From Actinobacteria bacterium UBA2184 (GTDB taxonomy: Bacteria; Actinomycetota; Coriobacteriia; Anaerosomatales; Anaerosomataceae), in assembly GCA_002328745.1 (NCBI GenBank), contig DCVQ01000009.1:70398-134397 (forward strand): a stretch of DNA of 64,000 bases, read 5' to 3'. A model generated the notes under the pieces. That model saw nothing but the letters and a program-made list of their open reading frames with translations. It did no database searches and had not been told where the DNA came from. Position 1 is the stretch's first letter. The number at the start of each line of letters is the position of its first letter. This document shows positions 35,596 through 43,836 of the stretch, in pieces. Both the position numbers and the translations under genes were made by a program.

Positions 35596-37365
35596 CTAGT
35601 CGGTCTTGAGGTGCGCCTCGCGCAGCTGGCGCGCGCTCACCACGTCCGGCGCGCCGGTGAGCGGATCGGCACCCGACGAGGTCTTGGGGAACGCGATGAC
35701 GTCGCGTATCGAGTGCGCGCCCGCGAGCAGCATGACGAGACGGTCGAGGCCGAGCGCGATGCCGCCGTGCGGCGGCGCGCCGAAGGATAGCGCCTCGAGC
35801 AGGAAGCCGAACTGCGTTCGCGCCTCATCCTCGCCGAGACCGATGCGCTTGAGCACGCGCATCTGAAGGTCGGCGTCGTGGATCCGCAGCGTGCCGCCGC
35901 CGATCTCGTAGCCGTTCATCACGAGGTCGTAGCTGTACGAGCCCACGTGAAGCGGGTCGCTCTCGATCTTGTCGATGTCGCCCTCGCGGGGCAGCGTGAA
36001 CGGATGATGGTTGGCCGCGTAGCGGTCCTCATCGGCGTCGTACTTGAACATCGGGAAATCGACGACCCATAGCGCGTCGTAGCCCGTGCGCTCGATTCCG
36101 AGCTCGTCGGCCATCTTGAGGCGCAGCACGCCGAGCACCTCGTTGGCCACGTCGCGAGCGTCCGCGATCATGAGCGCGAGATCGCCCGGCTCCACCGCGA
36201 GCGTCGTCTTGAGGCCGTCCATCTCGGCCGCCGAGAGGAACTTCGCGATCGGCGAACGCACGTCGCCCTCGGCCGGGAACGCGATCCAGGCGAGGCCCTT
36301 GGCGCCCGCGTCGAGCGCGATCTGGTTGAGCGCGTCGATCTTGCCGCGGCTCCAGTCGCCCGCGCCCTTGGCGTTGATGCCCTTCACGACCCCGCCGCTT
36401 GCGAGCGCGCCCGCGAACACCTTGAACTCGCTCGAAGCGAAGGCTCGCGAGAGATCGGCGAGTTCCATGCCGAGACGCGTGTCGGGCCGGTCGGAACCGA
36501 AGCGGTCCATCGCCTCGGCGTACGGCATGCGCCGCAGCGGCACCGGCAGATCGACCGAGGCCTCCTTCATGACCTCGTGCATGACGTCTTCCATCATGGA
36601 GATGATGTCGTCCTCGGTCACGAAGGACATCTCGATGTCCACCTGCGTGAACTCCGGCTGGCGGTCGGCGCGAAGGTCCTCGTCGCGGAAGCAGCGGGCG
36701 ATCTGGTAGTAGCGCTCGAGGCCCGCCACCATGAAGAGCTGCTTGAACAGCTGCGGCGACTGCGGCAGCGCGTAGAACTTGCCGGGGCTCAGGCGGCTCG
36801 GCACGATGAAGTCGCGCGCGCCCTCCGGCGTGGACTTGCCGAGGATGGGCGTCTCTACCTCCATGAACCCGCGCGCCTCGAGCGAGCGCCGGAATCGCTG
36901 CGCCACGCGGTCGCGGAGCGCGAGCGCCGCGAACACCTCGGGACGGCGGATGTCGAGATAGCGGTAGCGCATCCGCGTGACCTCGTCGGTGTCGATACCG
37001 GCCTCGATCTCGAACGGCGGCGTGTCGCTTGTGTTCAGGACCTCGGCACCGGAGATGATGACCTCGACCTCCCCGGTGGGCATGTTCGAGTTCTCGGTGC
37101 CCTCGGGACGGCGGCGCACGGTGCCGGTGAGCTTCACGACCCATTCGGGGCGGACGCGCTCGGCGGTGTGGAACGCGGCGCCCGATGCGTCCGGATCGAA
37201 CGTGCACTGCACGATGCCGCTCCGGTCGCGGAGGTCCACGAAGATGAGGCCGCCGTGATCGCGGCGCTTCGCCACCCAGCCCGCGAGCGTGACGGTCTCG
37301 CCGATGTTTGCGGCGCCGAGGGCGCCGGCCACCTGCGAGCGGATCGAGTAGCGTGCGTCGAACAT
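35596..37365 (-). CDS. aspS: aspartyl-tRNA synthetase
   Basis: 589 residues, the length of the bacterial-type enzyme with a GAD insertion. The OB-fold anticodon-binding domain is at 1-110 (VAKRRDHGGLIFVDLRDRSG). Class II motif 2 is CFRDEDLRADRQPEFTQVD, and motif 3 is GGIALGLDRLVMLLAG near the C-terminus. The GAD domain lies at about 290-410. It could be discriminating or non-discriminating; gatCAB genes are not in the window to help. Follows hisS by 15 bases. Confidence 0.98.
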   Translation of the reverse strand: MFDARYSIRSQVAGALGAANIGETVTLAGWVAKRRDHGGLIFVDLRDRSGIVQCTFDPDASGAAFHTAERVRPEWVVKLTGTVRRRPEGTENSNMPTGEVEVIISGAEVLNTSDTPPFEIEAGIDTDEVTRMRYRYLDIRRPEVFAALALRDRVAQRFRRSLEARGFMEVETPILGKSTPEGARDFIVPSRLSPGKFYALPQSPQLFKQLFMVAGLERYYQIARCFRDEDLRADRQPEFTQVDIEMSFVTEDDIISMMEDVMHEVMKEASVDLPVPLRRMPYAEAMDRFGSDRPDTRLGMELADLSRAFASSEFKVFAGALASGGVVKGINAKGAGDWSRGKIDALNQIALDAGAKGLAWIAFPAEGDVRSPIAKFLSAAEMDGLKTTLAVEPGDLALMIADARDVANEVLGVLRLKMADELGIERTGYDALWVVDFPMFKYDADEDRYAANHHPFTLPREGDIDKIESDPLHVGSYSYDLVMNGYEIGGGTLRIHDADLQMRVLKRIGLGEDEARTQFGFLLEALSFGAPPHGGIALGLDRLVMLLAGAHSIRDVIAFPKTSSGADPLTGAPDVVSARQLREAHLKTD

Positions 37366-37380
37366 ACGGGGGATCTCCTC

Positions 37381-38652
37381 TTAGCCGAGCGCGGCTGCGA
37401 CCGCGGCAGGCGCCGCGTCGAGCGCCACGCGCTTCTCTTCTCTGGTGGACATGTCGCGGAGCGTGACCTCGCCTGACGCGAGCTCATCGGGGCCGACGAC
37501 CACGACGAACCGCGCGCCGAGGCGGTCGGCCTGCTTGAACTGCGACTTGAGGCTCCGCGCCTGGTGGTCGAGCTCGGCGGCGACGCCGGCGTCGCGCATC
37601 CGCTGCGCCAGCGCGAATACCTCGGCGGTCACGCTGTCGTCGACGCGCGCCACGAACACCTCGGCTCGCGGCGGTGCGGGAACCTCGATGCCCGCGGCCT
37701 GCATGGCGAGCAGCGTGCGCTCGAAGCCGAGCGCGAAGCCCAAGCCCGGCGTCGGCGGGCCGTCGTATGCCTCCATGAGGCGGTCGTACCGGCCTCCGCC
37801 GCCAATGGCATTCTGGGAACCGAGACCCGCATCCACCTGGATCTCGAAGACGGTGCGCGTGTAATAGTCGAGCCCGCGCACGAGCGTCGAGTCCTCCACG
37901 TACGGGATGCCGAGCGCGTCCAGGTGCGTCTTCACGGCGGCGTAGTGCGCGGCGCACTCGTCGCACAGCTCGTCGCGCAGCAACGACGCGCCCGCCATCA
38001 CCTCACGGCAGCCGGGGTTCTTGCAGTCGAACGCACGGAGCGGGTTGGTCTCGGCGCGCCGCACGCACTCCTCGCACAGATCGCGCGCGTGTTGCCTGAT
38101 AAACGCGGCTATGGAGTCCCGGTACGCGGGGCGGCAGCTCTCGTCGCCCATCGAGTTCAGCAGAAGCCGCATGATCGCAGCCGGGATGCCAAGGGCCTCG
38201 AAGAAGCGCCAGAGCACCGTGATGACCTCGGCATCGGCGGTGGGTTCGGCGGCGCCGAGCACCTCGATGCCGATCTGCCAGAACTGCCGCATGCGGCCCT
38301 TCTGTGGACGCTCGTAGCGGAACATCGGGCCGGCGTAGTAGAGCTTCGCCTGCGCGCCGTTGGCGGTGAGATTGTGCTCGAGTGCGGCCCGCACCACGCT
38401 CGCGGTGCCCTCGGGACGGAGCGTGATCGAGCGGCCGCCCTTGTCCTCGAAGGTGTACATCTCCTTCGAGACGATGTCGGTCGCCTCGCCGATGCCGCGC
38501 GTGAAGACCTCGGTGTGCTCGAACAGCGGCGTGTACACCGGCTCGTAGCCGTAGCGGGCGAACAGCTCCTGGGCCACGCGCTGCAGGTGCTCCCACGCGC
38601 GGGCCACGTCGGGGAGCATGTCGGCAGTGCCTTTGGGTGCCTGTGCGTTCAC
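37381..38652 (-). CDS. hisS: histidyl-tRNA synthetase
   Basis: 423 residues, class II. Motif 1 region is PLFEHTEVFTRGIGEATDIV, motif 2 is TLRPEGTASVVRA through GPMFRYERPQKGRMRQFWQ, the histidine A motif is LVRGLDYYTRTVFE, and motif 3 is GLGFALGFERTLLAM. The C-terminal anticodon-binding domain (AEVFVARVDDSV, GARFVVVVGPDELASG) is complete. First gene of hisS-aspS, as in Firmicutes and many actinobacteria. A TACACT hexamer at 38691-38696 may be its -10 box. Confidence 0.98.
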   Translation of the reverse strand: MNAQAPKGTADMLPDVARAWEHLQRVAQELFARYGYEPVYTPLFEHTEVFTRGIGEATDIVSKEMYTFEDKGGRSITLRPEGTASVVRAALEHNLTANGAQAKLYYAGPMFRYERPQKGRMRQFWQIGIEVLGAAEPTADAEVITVLWRFFEALGIPAAIMRLLLNSMGDESCRPAYRDSIAAFIRQHARDLCEECVRRAETNPLRAFDCKNPGCREVMAGASLLRDELCDECAAHYAAVKTHLDALGIPYVEDSTLVRGLDYYTRTVFEIQVDAGLGSQNAIGGGGRYDRLMEAYDGPPTPGLGFALGFERTLLAMQAAGIEVPAPPRAEVFVARVDDSVTAEVFALAQRMRDAGVAAELDHQARSLKSQFKQADRLGARFVVVVGPDELASGEVTLRDMSTREEKRVALDAAPAAVAAALG

Positions 38653-38716
38653 GCCTCGGGAGCCTTTCGGGTGGGTTCCTGCGGCTTTCGAGTGTAGCGG
38701 ATGAGCGACAGGGCGG

Positions 38717-39082
38717 CTATGCGGATGCGGCGGCCTCGATCTGCCGCTTCACGCGGCGCCACAACAGCACGCCGAGAACCACGGCGGCCACTTCGACGAT
38801 GTGCTTCACGATGATGGCAGGCACGAGGTCGCCCCGGAGGGCGCCGAGATCGTGCGTGTTGAAGAAGATGACTCGCGGGATACCGCCGAGGACGATCCAC
38901 ACGAGGGCGCCCTGCGCGAAGCGGGTCAGCAGCGGATACGCGCGAGCAAGCACTCGCGCATCGGCGGGTCCGCCCGCACGGGCCTGCCGCTCAAGCGCCC
39001 ACATGATGGCCGCCGCCGCGATCAGGACAGCTGTGGCCACGTCGTGGAAGTAGTTGTTCATGATGATGAGGATGTCGAGCAT
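38717..39082 (-). CDS. small polytopic membrane protein
   Basis: 121 residues with four hydrophobic helices (FHDVATAVLIAAAAIMWALE, RFAQGALVWIVLGGIPRV, LVPAIIVKHIVEVAAVVLGV). Histidines lie within or next to helices (NYFHD, VKHIVE), an arrangement seen in CopD-like or cytochrome b-like proteins. Heme binding is possible but unproven. The start ATG has GGAGGAG upstream, and a longer frame is rejected. Divergent from the gene at 39210, sharing a 127-base intergenic region. Confidence 0.7.
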   Translation of the reverse strand: MLDILIIMNNYFHDVATAVLIAAAAIMWALERQARAGGPADARVLARAYPLLTRFAQGALVWIVLGGIPRVIFFNTHDLGALRGDLVPAIIVKHIVEVAAVVLGVLLWRRVKRQIEAAASA

Positions 39083-39171
39083 GGCACTCCTCCGGAGGGT
39101 GGGACCGGCACGACGATGATACTTGTTCCCTTCGATGCACACACGTCACGGCCCCGGGCACCGACATCCGC

Positions 39172-39177
39172 TAGAAT
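39172..39177 (+). promoter_or_regulatory. candidate -10 box for the plus-strand membrane synthase gene
   Basis: TAGAAT (5 of 6 to consensus), identical to the candidate -10 of aroC. Initiation near 39184 gives a 26-base leader and would exclude translation from the upstream TTG or ATG at 39123 or 39135. No clear -35. Confidence 0.4.
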
Positions 39178-39209
39178 CACGGGGATGCCAGGACACGAGG
39201 GGAACACCG

Positions 39210-41540
39210 CTGAAAGCGACCACCGCAATCACCCGCGCTGACCGTATCGCGCTGCTCGTCCTCGGGCTGCTGGGAGCGGTCTCGCTCGTCTACCAGGTCA
39301 CCTGGACCAGGCAACTCACAACCCTGCTCGGCTCCACCGTCACCTCGATCGCCCTGGTGACGGCGATGTTCATGGTGGGGATGGCGGCGGGCGCGTGGCT
39401 CGTGGGCCGACGCGCCGACCGCGGCACCGGCCATCTCCGGCTGCTCGCCGGGCTCTCCATCGGCCTCGGCGTGAGCGGCGCCGTCGCCGTGCCGCTCAAC
39501 GCCCTCGTCGTGGGGTTCTACGGCAGCGGGACGCTCGGGACCTCCCAGGGGGCCCTCCTCGCGCTCGCCGCGGCGCTCGCCGCGATGATGACGCTCGTGC
39601 CTACGGCCTTCGTGGGTGCGGCGTTCCCGGTGGCGAGCCGCATGCTCTCGATCCACCGACGCGACATCGCGTCAGGCGCGGGATCGGGCTACGTGGCGGG
39701 CACCGTCGGCTCGGTCGCCGGAGCGCTGTTAGGCGGACTCGTCCTCGTGCCGGCGGTCGGCGTCAACGCAGCGATACTGCTGAGCGCCGCTGTGGCGGCC
39801 GTTGCGGGAGTGGCCCTGTACCTGGCGAGTCCGAACGCGGAGACGCCGCCCGCGGCCTCCGCGACGGCTGTTCGGCCGGCCGGTGACGAGGCGGGCGCTC
39901 CATCGCACCCCACCCGCCGGCCCGCGATGATCGCGTTCGCCCTCTCCGGGGCAGCGGTGATGATCTACGAGACCGTCTGGACCCGCGAGCTGCTCCTGAT
40001 CTTCGGGGCAAGCGTCTACGCCGTTGCGACGATGCTCGCCGCGGCCCTGACCGGGCTGGCGATCGGGCAATGGCTGGGACACAGGAACTCTCAAGACCGC
40101 GAAGCTGCGCTCGCGACGATCGGCCTCCTGCAGCTCGGGGGTGCGGGATCGGCCATGCTGTCCCCGCTGCTCACGAGGATGGTGCCGCTCCTGTACCACA
40201 CCGCGCGCGGCGTCGTCCCGGGCGGTGTCGCCGGCTTCATCGCGACTCAATACGCCCTCACGTTCGTGATCGTCGCGCTCCCGTGCGTGCTGCTCGGCGC
40301 GACCGCGCCAATCGCGATCCGGCTCGCGACCTCCCGGCGGTCGGTGCTCGGCAGGGATCTCGGCGACGCATACGCGCTGAACACCGCGGGCGCCGTTGTC
40401 GGCTCTCTTGCCGGAGGACTGCTCCTCGTCCCGGCGCTGTCGACGGTGGGCACCACCGCAGTCTCAGCTGCGCTCAACATCACGGCGGCCGTGATCGCAC
40501 TGAGGGCAGCCCTCCCCCTCGCCGGAGCGACGGCGGTCCGCGGCAGACTGGTCGCGTCGATGGCGCTCGTCGCGTTCGGTGGCGCCGCGCTGCTGACGGC
40601 GCAAGACACGTCGATGCATCTCGTCCTCGCGGTCCAACCGTCGACGAGTTCGATCTCGGCGAGTCACCTCACCGAGGTCTCCAAGATGATGAACGTCGTG
40701 TACTCCAAGGACCCGCCGCAAGGGCGCGTGACCGTGTTCGAGAGTCCCGACGGAACGCGTTCCCTGCACGTCTCGGGCATGAACGAGGGCGCCCTCCTGC
40801 TCTCGGACATCCAGACGATGGAGACGATCATCCACCTGCCGTCGGTGATCGTAGAGGACGCCTCGGACGTGCTCGTGGTCGGTCTCGGCACAGGGATGAC
40901 CTCGGATCTCGCTCTCACCAGATGGGGAGAACCCCGCGTCGATACCGTTGAGATCAACCCCGCGGTCGTCGAGGCATCGCACTACTTCGTGGACCAGCCC
41001 ATCGAGGACCACCCCCGATCGCGCATCATCATCGACGACGCGCGGCACTACTACGCCACCACCGATGCCCGGTACGACATCATCGCCTCGGAGCCGAGCC
41101 ATCCCCTTTCCACGTATTCGGCGAGGATGTTCACGCTGGAATCGTTCAGGGCCGGTTCGCGCATCCTCAAGCCCGGTGGCGTCATGCTCCAGTGGCTGCC
41201 CGCGTACCTCATGGAGGACGAGGACCTCGAGCTCATGGTGAAGACCTTCGGCTCAGCCTTCCCGAACACACACGTCTTCGCGACGCTGAATCCCGAGCAG
41301 CCCACGCAGCAGCTTGACTACCTGATGGTCGGCATGAACGGCGATGAGGTCCTCGATCCGATTGTCGTGCTTGCGGCGCTTGAAGCCGACGACTCCCATG
41401 ACTTCCTCGTGACCCACCTCATGGGCCCCGACGAAGTGCGGCGGATCGTCGAGAGCCCGGACGTGCCGCTCAACACAGACGACCGACCGTTCTTCGAGTA
41501 CCGGATGCCGCTGCGGTACCTGCAGTGGATCTGGGAATAG
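39210..41540 (+). CDS. MFS-like membrane domain fused to spermidine-synthase-like domain
   Basis: 776 residues from the chosen CTG start. It has two blocks of about six to seven transmembrane helices (GAVSLVYQVTWTRQL, then FALSGAAVMIYETVWTREL repeats the same motif). A soluble Rossmann domain from about residue 480 has SAM-type loop VLVVGLGTGMTSDLAL, acidic VEINPAVVEAS and IIDDARHYY. The aminopropyltransferase catalytic Asp motif is replaced by ASEPSHPLST, so true spermidine synthesis is doubtful. The CTG has GAGGGG seven bases upstream, and in-frame TTG 39123 or ATG 39135 are alternatives. The only plus-strand gene, next to the cytochrome locus. Confidence 0.82.
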   Translation: MKATTAITRADRIALLVLGLLGAVSLVYQVTWTRQLTTLLGSTVTSIALVTAMFMVGMAAGAWLVGRRADRGTGHLRLLAGLSIGLGVSGAVAVPLNALVVGFYGSGTLGTSQGALLALAAALAAMMTLVPTAFVGAAFPVASRMLSIHRRDIASGAGSGYVAGTVGSVAGALLGGLVLVPAVGVNAAILLSAAVAAVAGVALYLASPNAETPPAASATAVRPAGDEAGAPSHPTRRPAMIAFALSGAAVMIYETVWTRELLLIFGASVYAVATMLAAALTGLAIGQWLGHRNSQDREAALATIGLLQLGGAGSAMLSPLLTRMVPLLYHTARGVVPGGVAGFIATQYALTFVIVALPCVLLGATAPIAIRLATSRRSVLGRDLGDAYALNTAGAVVGSLAGGLLLVPALSTVGTTAVSAALNITAAVIALRAALPLAGATAVRGRLVASMALVAFGGAALLTAQDTSMHLVLAVQPSTSSISASHLTEVSKMMNVVYSKDPPQGRVTVFESPDGTRSLHVSGMNEGALLLSDIQTMETIIHLPSVIVEDASDVLVVGLGTGMTSDLALTRWGEPRVDTVEINPAVVEASHYFVDQPIEDHPRSRIIIDDARHYYATTDARYDIIASEPSHPLSTYSARMFTLESFRAGSRILKPGGVMLQWLPAYLMEDEDLELMVKTFGSAFPNTHVFATLNPEQPTQQLDYLMVGMNGDEVLDPIVVLAALEADDSHDFLVTHLMGPDEVRRIVESPDVPLNTDDRPFFEYRMPLRYLQWIWE

Positions 41541-41563
41541 CGGCCCCCGAGGGCCTCGGCCGC
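41540..41563. terminator. hairpin between convergent genes
   Basis: GCGGCC...GGCCGC outer arms with an alternative inner GGCCC-CCGA-GGGCC stem, placed in the 24 bases between the stop of the plus-strand gene and the ccsA stop. Likely a bidirectional terminator, without clear T tracts. Confidence 0.5.
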
Positions 41564-41564
41564 G

Positions 41565-42428
41565 CTAGCGACCCCGCCCCATGTCGAAGTTGCCCTCGCC
41601 GAGACTCCTGAACAGGTGATACGAGCTGGGCAGCACCTGAACGCCCCAGAAGCTCATCATCACGCCGAACAGCGATAGGAACGCCACCCATGCCAGCTTC
41701 GCTCCACGCCAGCCAAGGGTGGTGTGCGCATGCAGGTAGAACGCGTACGCGAGCCAGGTGAGCAGACTCCATGTCTCGACGGGGTCCCAGCGCCAGTACG
41801 AGCCCCACAGCTCGTAGGCCCAGATCGCTCCGGAGGCGATCATCGCGGCATTCACGATGAAGCCGAACACCACGAACCGGAAGGTCATCTCGCCGAGACG
41901 TGCGGCGTCCGGCGTGCGGGCCAGCAGGGAGTCCTCGCGCAGCGGCTTGCGGCGCCGGGCCTTCAGGAGTTCGACGCCCGCAAGAGACGCTGCCGCCACG
42001 TATCCGGCGTAGGTAGCCCAGGCGAAGAGCACGTGGATCACCAGCCAGACGCTGCGATACGCGGGCGTGACCGGACCGGGGTCGGACGGGACCAGCAGCC
42101 CGTAGCCGACAGTGAGCAGCACGAAGGGGAACACGACCACTCCCGCCACCCGGACGCGCGGCCACGTGTAGGACATGATCAGGTACACGAGCACGATCGC
42201 CCACGTCCCCGAGAGCGCGTTCTCGTAGTCCTGCACGTACGGCAGGCGGCCGGTGTCGATCCAGCGCAACACGATCGAGGCTGTGTGCGACGCGAACGCA
42301 GCCAGCGTCAGTCCGAAAGCCGCTCCCTCGAGCCGTTGTCGAGAGAACGCGAGGCCCGCGACCGAGGCCAGGGTGGCAAGCGCGTAGAGCACGACTGCGA
42401 GCCAGAACGTAGCGGTCTCAGCTGTCAC
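41565..42428 (-). CDS. ccsA: cytochrome c synthase subunit CcsA, copy 1
   Basis: 287-residue System II heme-handling membrane protein with about eight helices. The WWD heme-binding motif is canonical (WGSYWRWDPVETWSLL). Flanking external histidines are in VIHVLFAWATYAGY and YAFYLHAHTTLGW. With ResB it exports heme and attaches it to CxxCH motifs outside the membrane. Start is GTG with AAGGAGG six bases upstream, overlapping the resB stop by 11 bases. The longer frame into resB is rejected. The very large demand is obvious from the 75-heme protein upstream. Confidence 0.94.
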   Translation of the reverse strand: MTAETATFWLAVVLYALATLASVAGLAFSRQRLEGAAFGLTLAAFASHTASIVLRWIDTGRLPYVQDYENALSGTWAIVLVYLIMSYTWPRVRVAGVVVFPFVLLTVGYGLLVPSDPGPVTPAYRSVWLVIHVLFAWATYAGYVAAASLAGVELLKARRRKPLREDSLLARTPDAARLGEMTFRFVVFGFIVNAAMIASGAIWAYELWGSYWRWDPVETWSLLTWLAYAFYLHAHTTLGWRGAKLAWVAFLSLFGVMMSFWGVQVLPSSYHLFRSLGEGNFDMGRGR

Positions 42429-43836
42429 GACGCACCTCCTTGGACGGATTGTCCCCCATATCGGCGCCTGCGACCGGTTCGGACGGGTCGGCAGGCGGCG
42501 ATACGAGCCGAGCGATGAGGTCGGCCTCCTTCGGCAACGCACGCGCGCTGTACCGCACCGCGCCCCACAGGTGCAGGCGCGCGCCATCAGGGCCTTCGGC
42601 GAGCGCGGCTTTCAGCCAGCGATCCGGATCGATGAAGCGCACGAGCGTGCCCGCGATGATGAGCGCGAAGGAGAGGTAGATCACATGGCGTCCGGCGTCG
42701 GCCCGCACCATGAACCGGTTCCAGACGCGCACTTCGTTCACCCGCATCGTGTATCCACCGACCGTGACTCCGGCCGAGCCCGGCACGACCCACACCGGGT
42801 CCTCCGACGCGTCCGGGTCCGCCATCGACAGCCCCACGATCGGAGACGTGATCCGTAGGCCTTCAGTCATCTTCTCGTCCAGGGGCTGCGACGCGTCCGG
42901 CCGGGACAGGATCTGCAGCTCCCCGTTCGGCAGTCCGAACGAGTCCTCGTAGCCCCGGTCGGTCACGTTGAGAAGATTGACGAACGAGTCCAACACCACT
43001 GTGCCCGCGGGATCGGTCACCGTGATCCAGACGGAGTGCCCGGCGTCCTGCAGCAGGAACGACTTCCCCCTCACTTTGAGGGGATAGTTGACTCTCGCCG
43101 CCTCTTCCCGGTCGCCGCTCGCGTCGGTCACCTGGAGATTCGCGACCGCGTCCACCACGGTGCCGTCCTCGTAGGTGAACTCCATGCTCTTCAGCGTGAT
43201 GGCGAAGTCGCGAAAGGCGCTCCCGACCGACGGCACCTGGCTCACGCTCAGGTAGTCGTCCGGCGTGTCGAAGCGGGCCTGCCCCTCGGTGAAGAGCATC
43301 TCTCCACGAAACGTCGTCACCCCCGTCAGCACACCGCCGATGAGCACGAGCACGAGGGCGGCGTGCATCACGACCGACCCGATGAAGCCGGCGCCGCCGC
43401 GCCTGAGATAGTAGCGGGTCTCCCCCTCGCCTACCTCGGTCGCCCGGGCGCCGAGCGAAGCGAGCACGGATGCGACCGCAACAGGATCCCGGACCGCGAG
43501 CACGAGCGCTGTGTCGGGGACCGCCCCCGTGCCCCGCGTGGCCGCGCGCCCGAGCCGCTTGGCCACGCGCTCCCACGTGCAGACGATCAGGTTCACGGCA
43601 AGCAGCCCGGCCGCCGCGTAGTACAGGGCCGAGGTGAAGACGTGATCGAGCGCGAGCGCATCGAAGAGCCATCCGACGGGCCCCGGCATCGCCCCCAGGA
43701 ACGAATCGACCTGGTCATCGGGGAAGATCCCGCGCTGCGGGATCAGGAAGGACGCTACCAGGAAGCCGAGCTGGACGCCGATCAGCCAGGCGGCGAGTCG
43801 TGCGGACGCGATCACCCGGATCAGCCGCGCTACCAT
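42418..43836 (-). CDS. resB: cytochrome c biogenesis protein ResB, copy 1
   Basis: 472-residue ResB/Ccs1 protein. Three N-terminal helices (LAAWLIGVQLGFLVASFLIP, ALYYAAAGLLAVNLIVCTWE, GSVVMHAALVLVLIGGVLTG) precede a long extracytoplasmic beta domain (FAITLKSMEFTYEDGTVV, SFLLQDAGHSVWITVTDP). One C-terminal helix (VIYLSFALIIAGTLVRFIDP) completes it. It partners CcsA in System II heme ligation. The ATG follows the lipoprotein stop directly. Normal length. Confidence 0.93.
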   Translation of the reverse strand: MVARLIRVIASARLAAWLIGVQLGFLVASFLIPQRGIFPDDQVDSFLGAMPGPVGWLFDALALDHVFTSALYYAAAGLLAVNLIVCTWERVAKRLGRAATRGTGAVPDTALVLAVRDPVAVASVLASLGARATEVGEGETRYYLRRGGAGFIGSVVMHAALVLVLIGGVLTGVTTFRGEMLFTEGQARFDTPDDYLSVSQVPSVGSAFRDFAITLKSMEFTYEDGTVVDAVANLQVTDASGDREEAARVNYPLKVRGKSFLLQDAGHSVWITVTDPAGTVVLDSFVNLLNVTDRGYEDSFGLPNGELQILSRPDASQPLDEKMTEGLRITSPIVGLSMADPDASEDPVWVVPGSAGVTVGGYTMRVNEVRVWNRFMVRADAGRHVIYLSFALIIAGTLVRFIDPDRWLKAALAEGPDGARLHLWGAVRYSARALPKEADLIARLVSPPADPSEPVAGADMGDNPSKEVRRDS

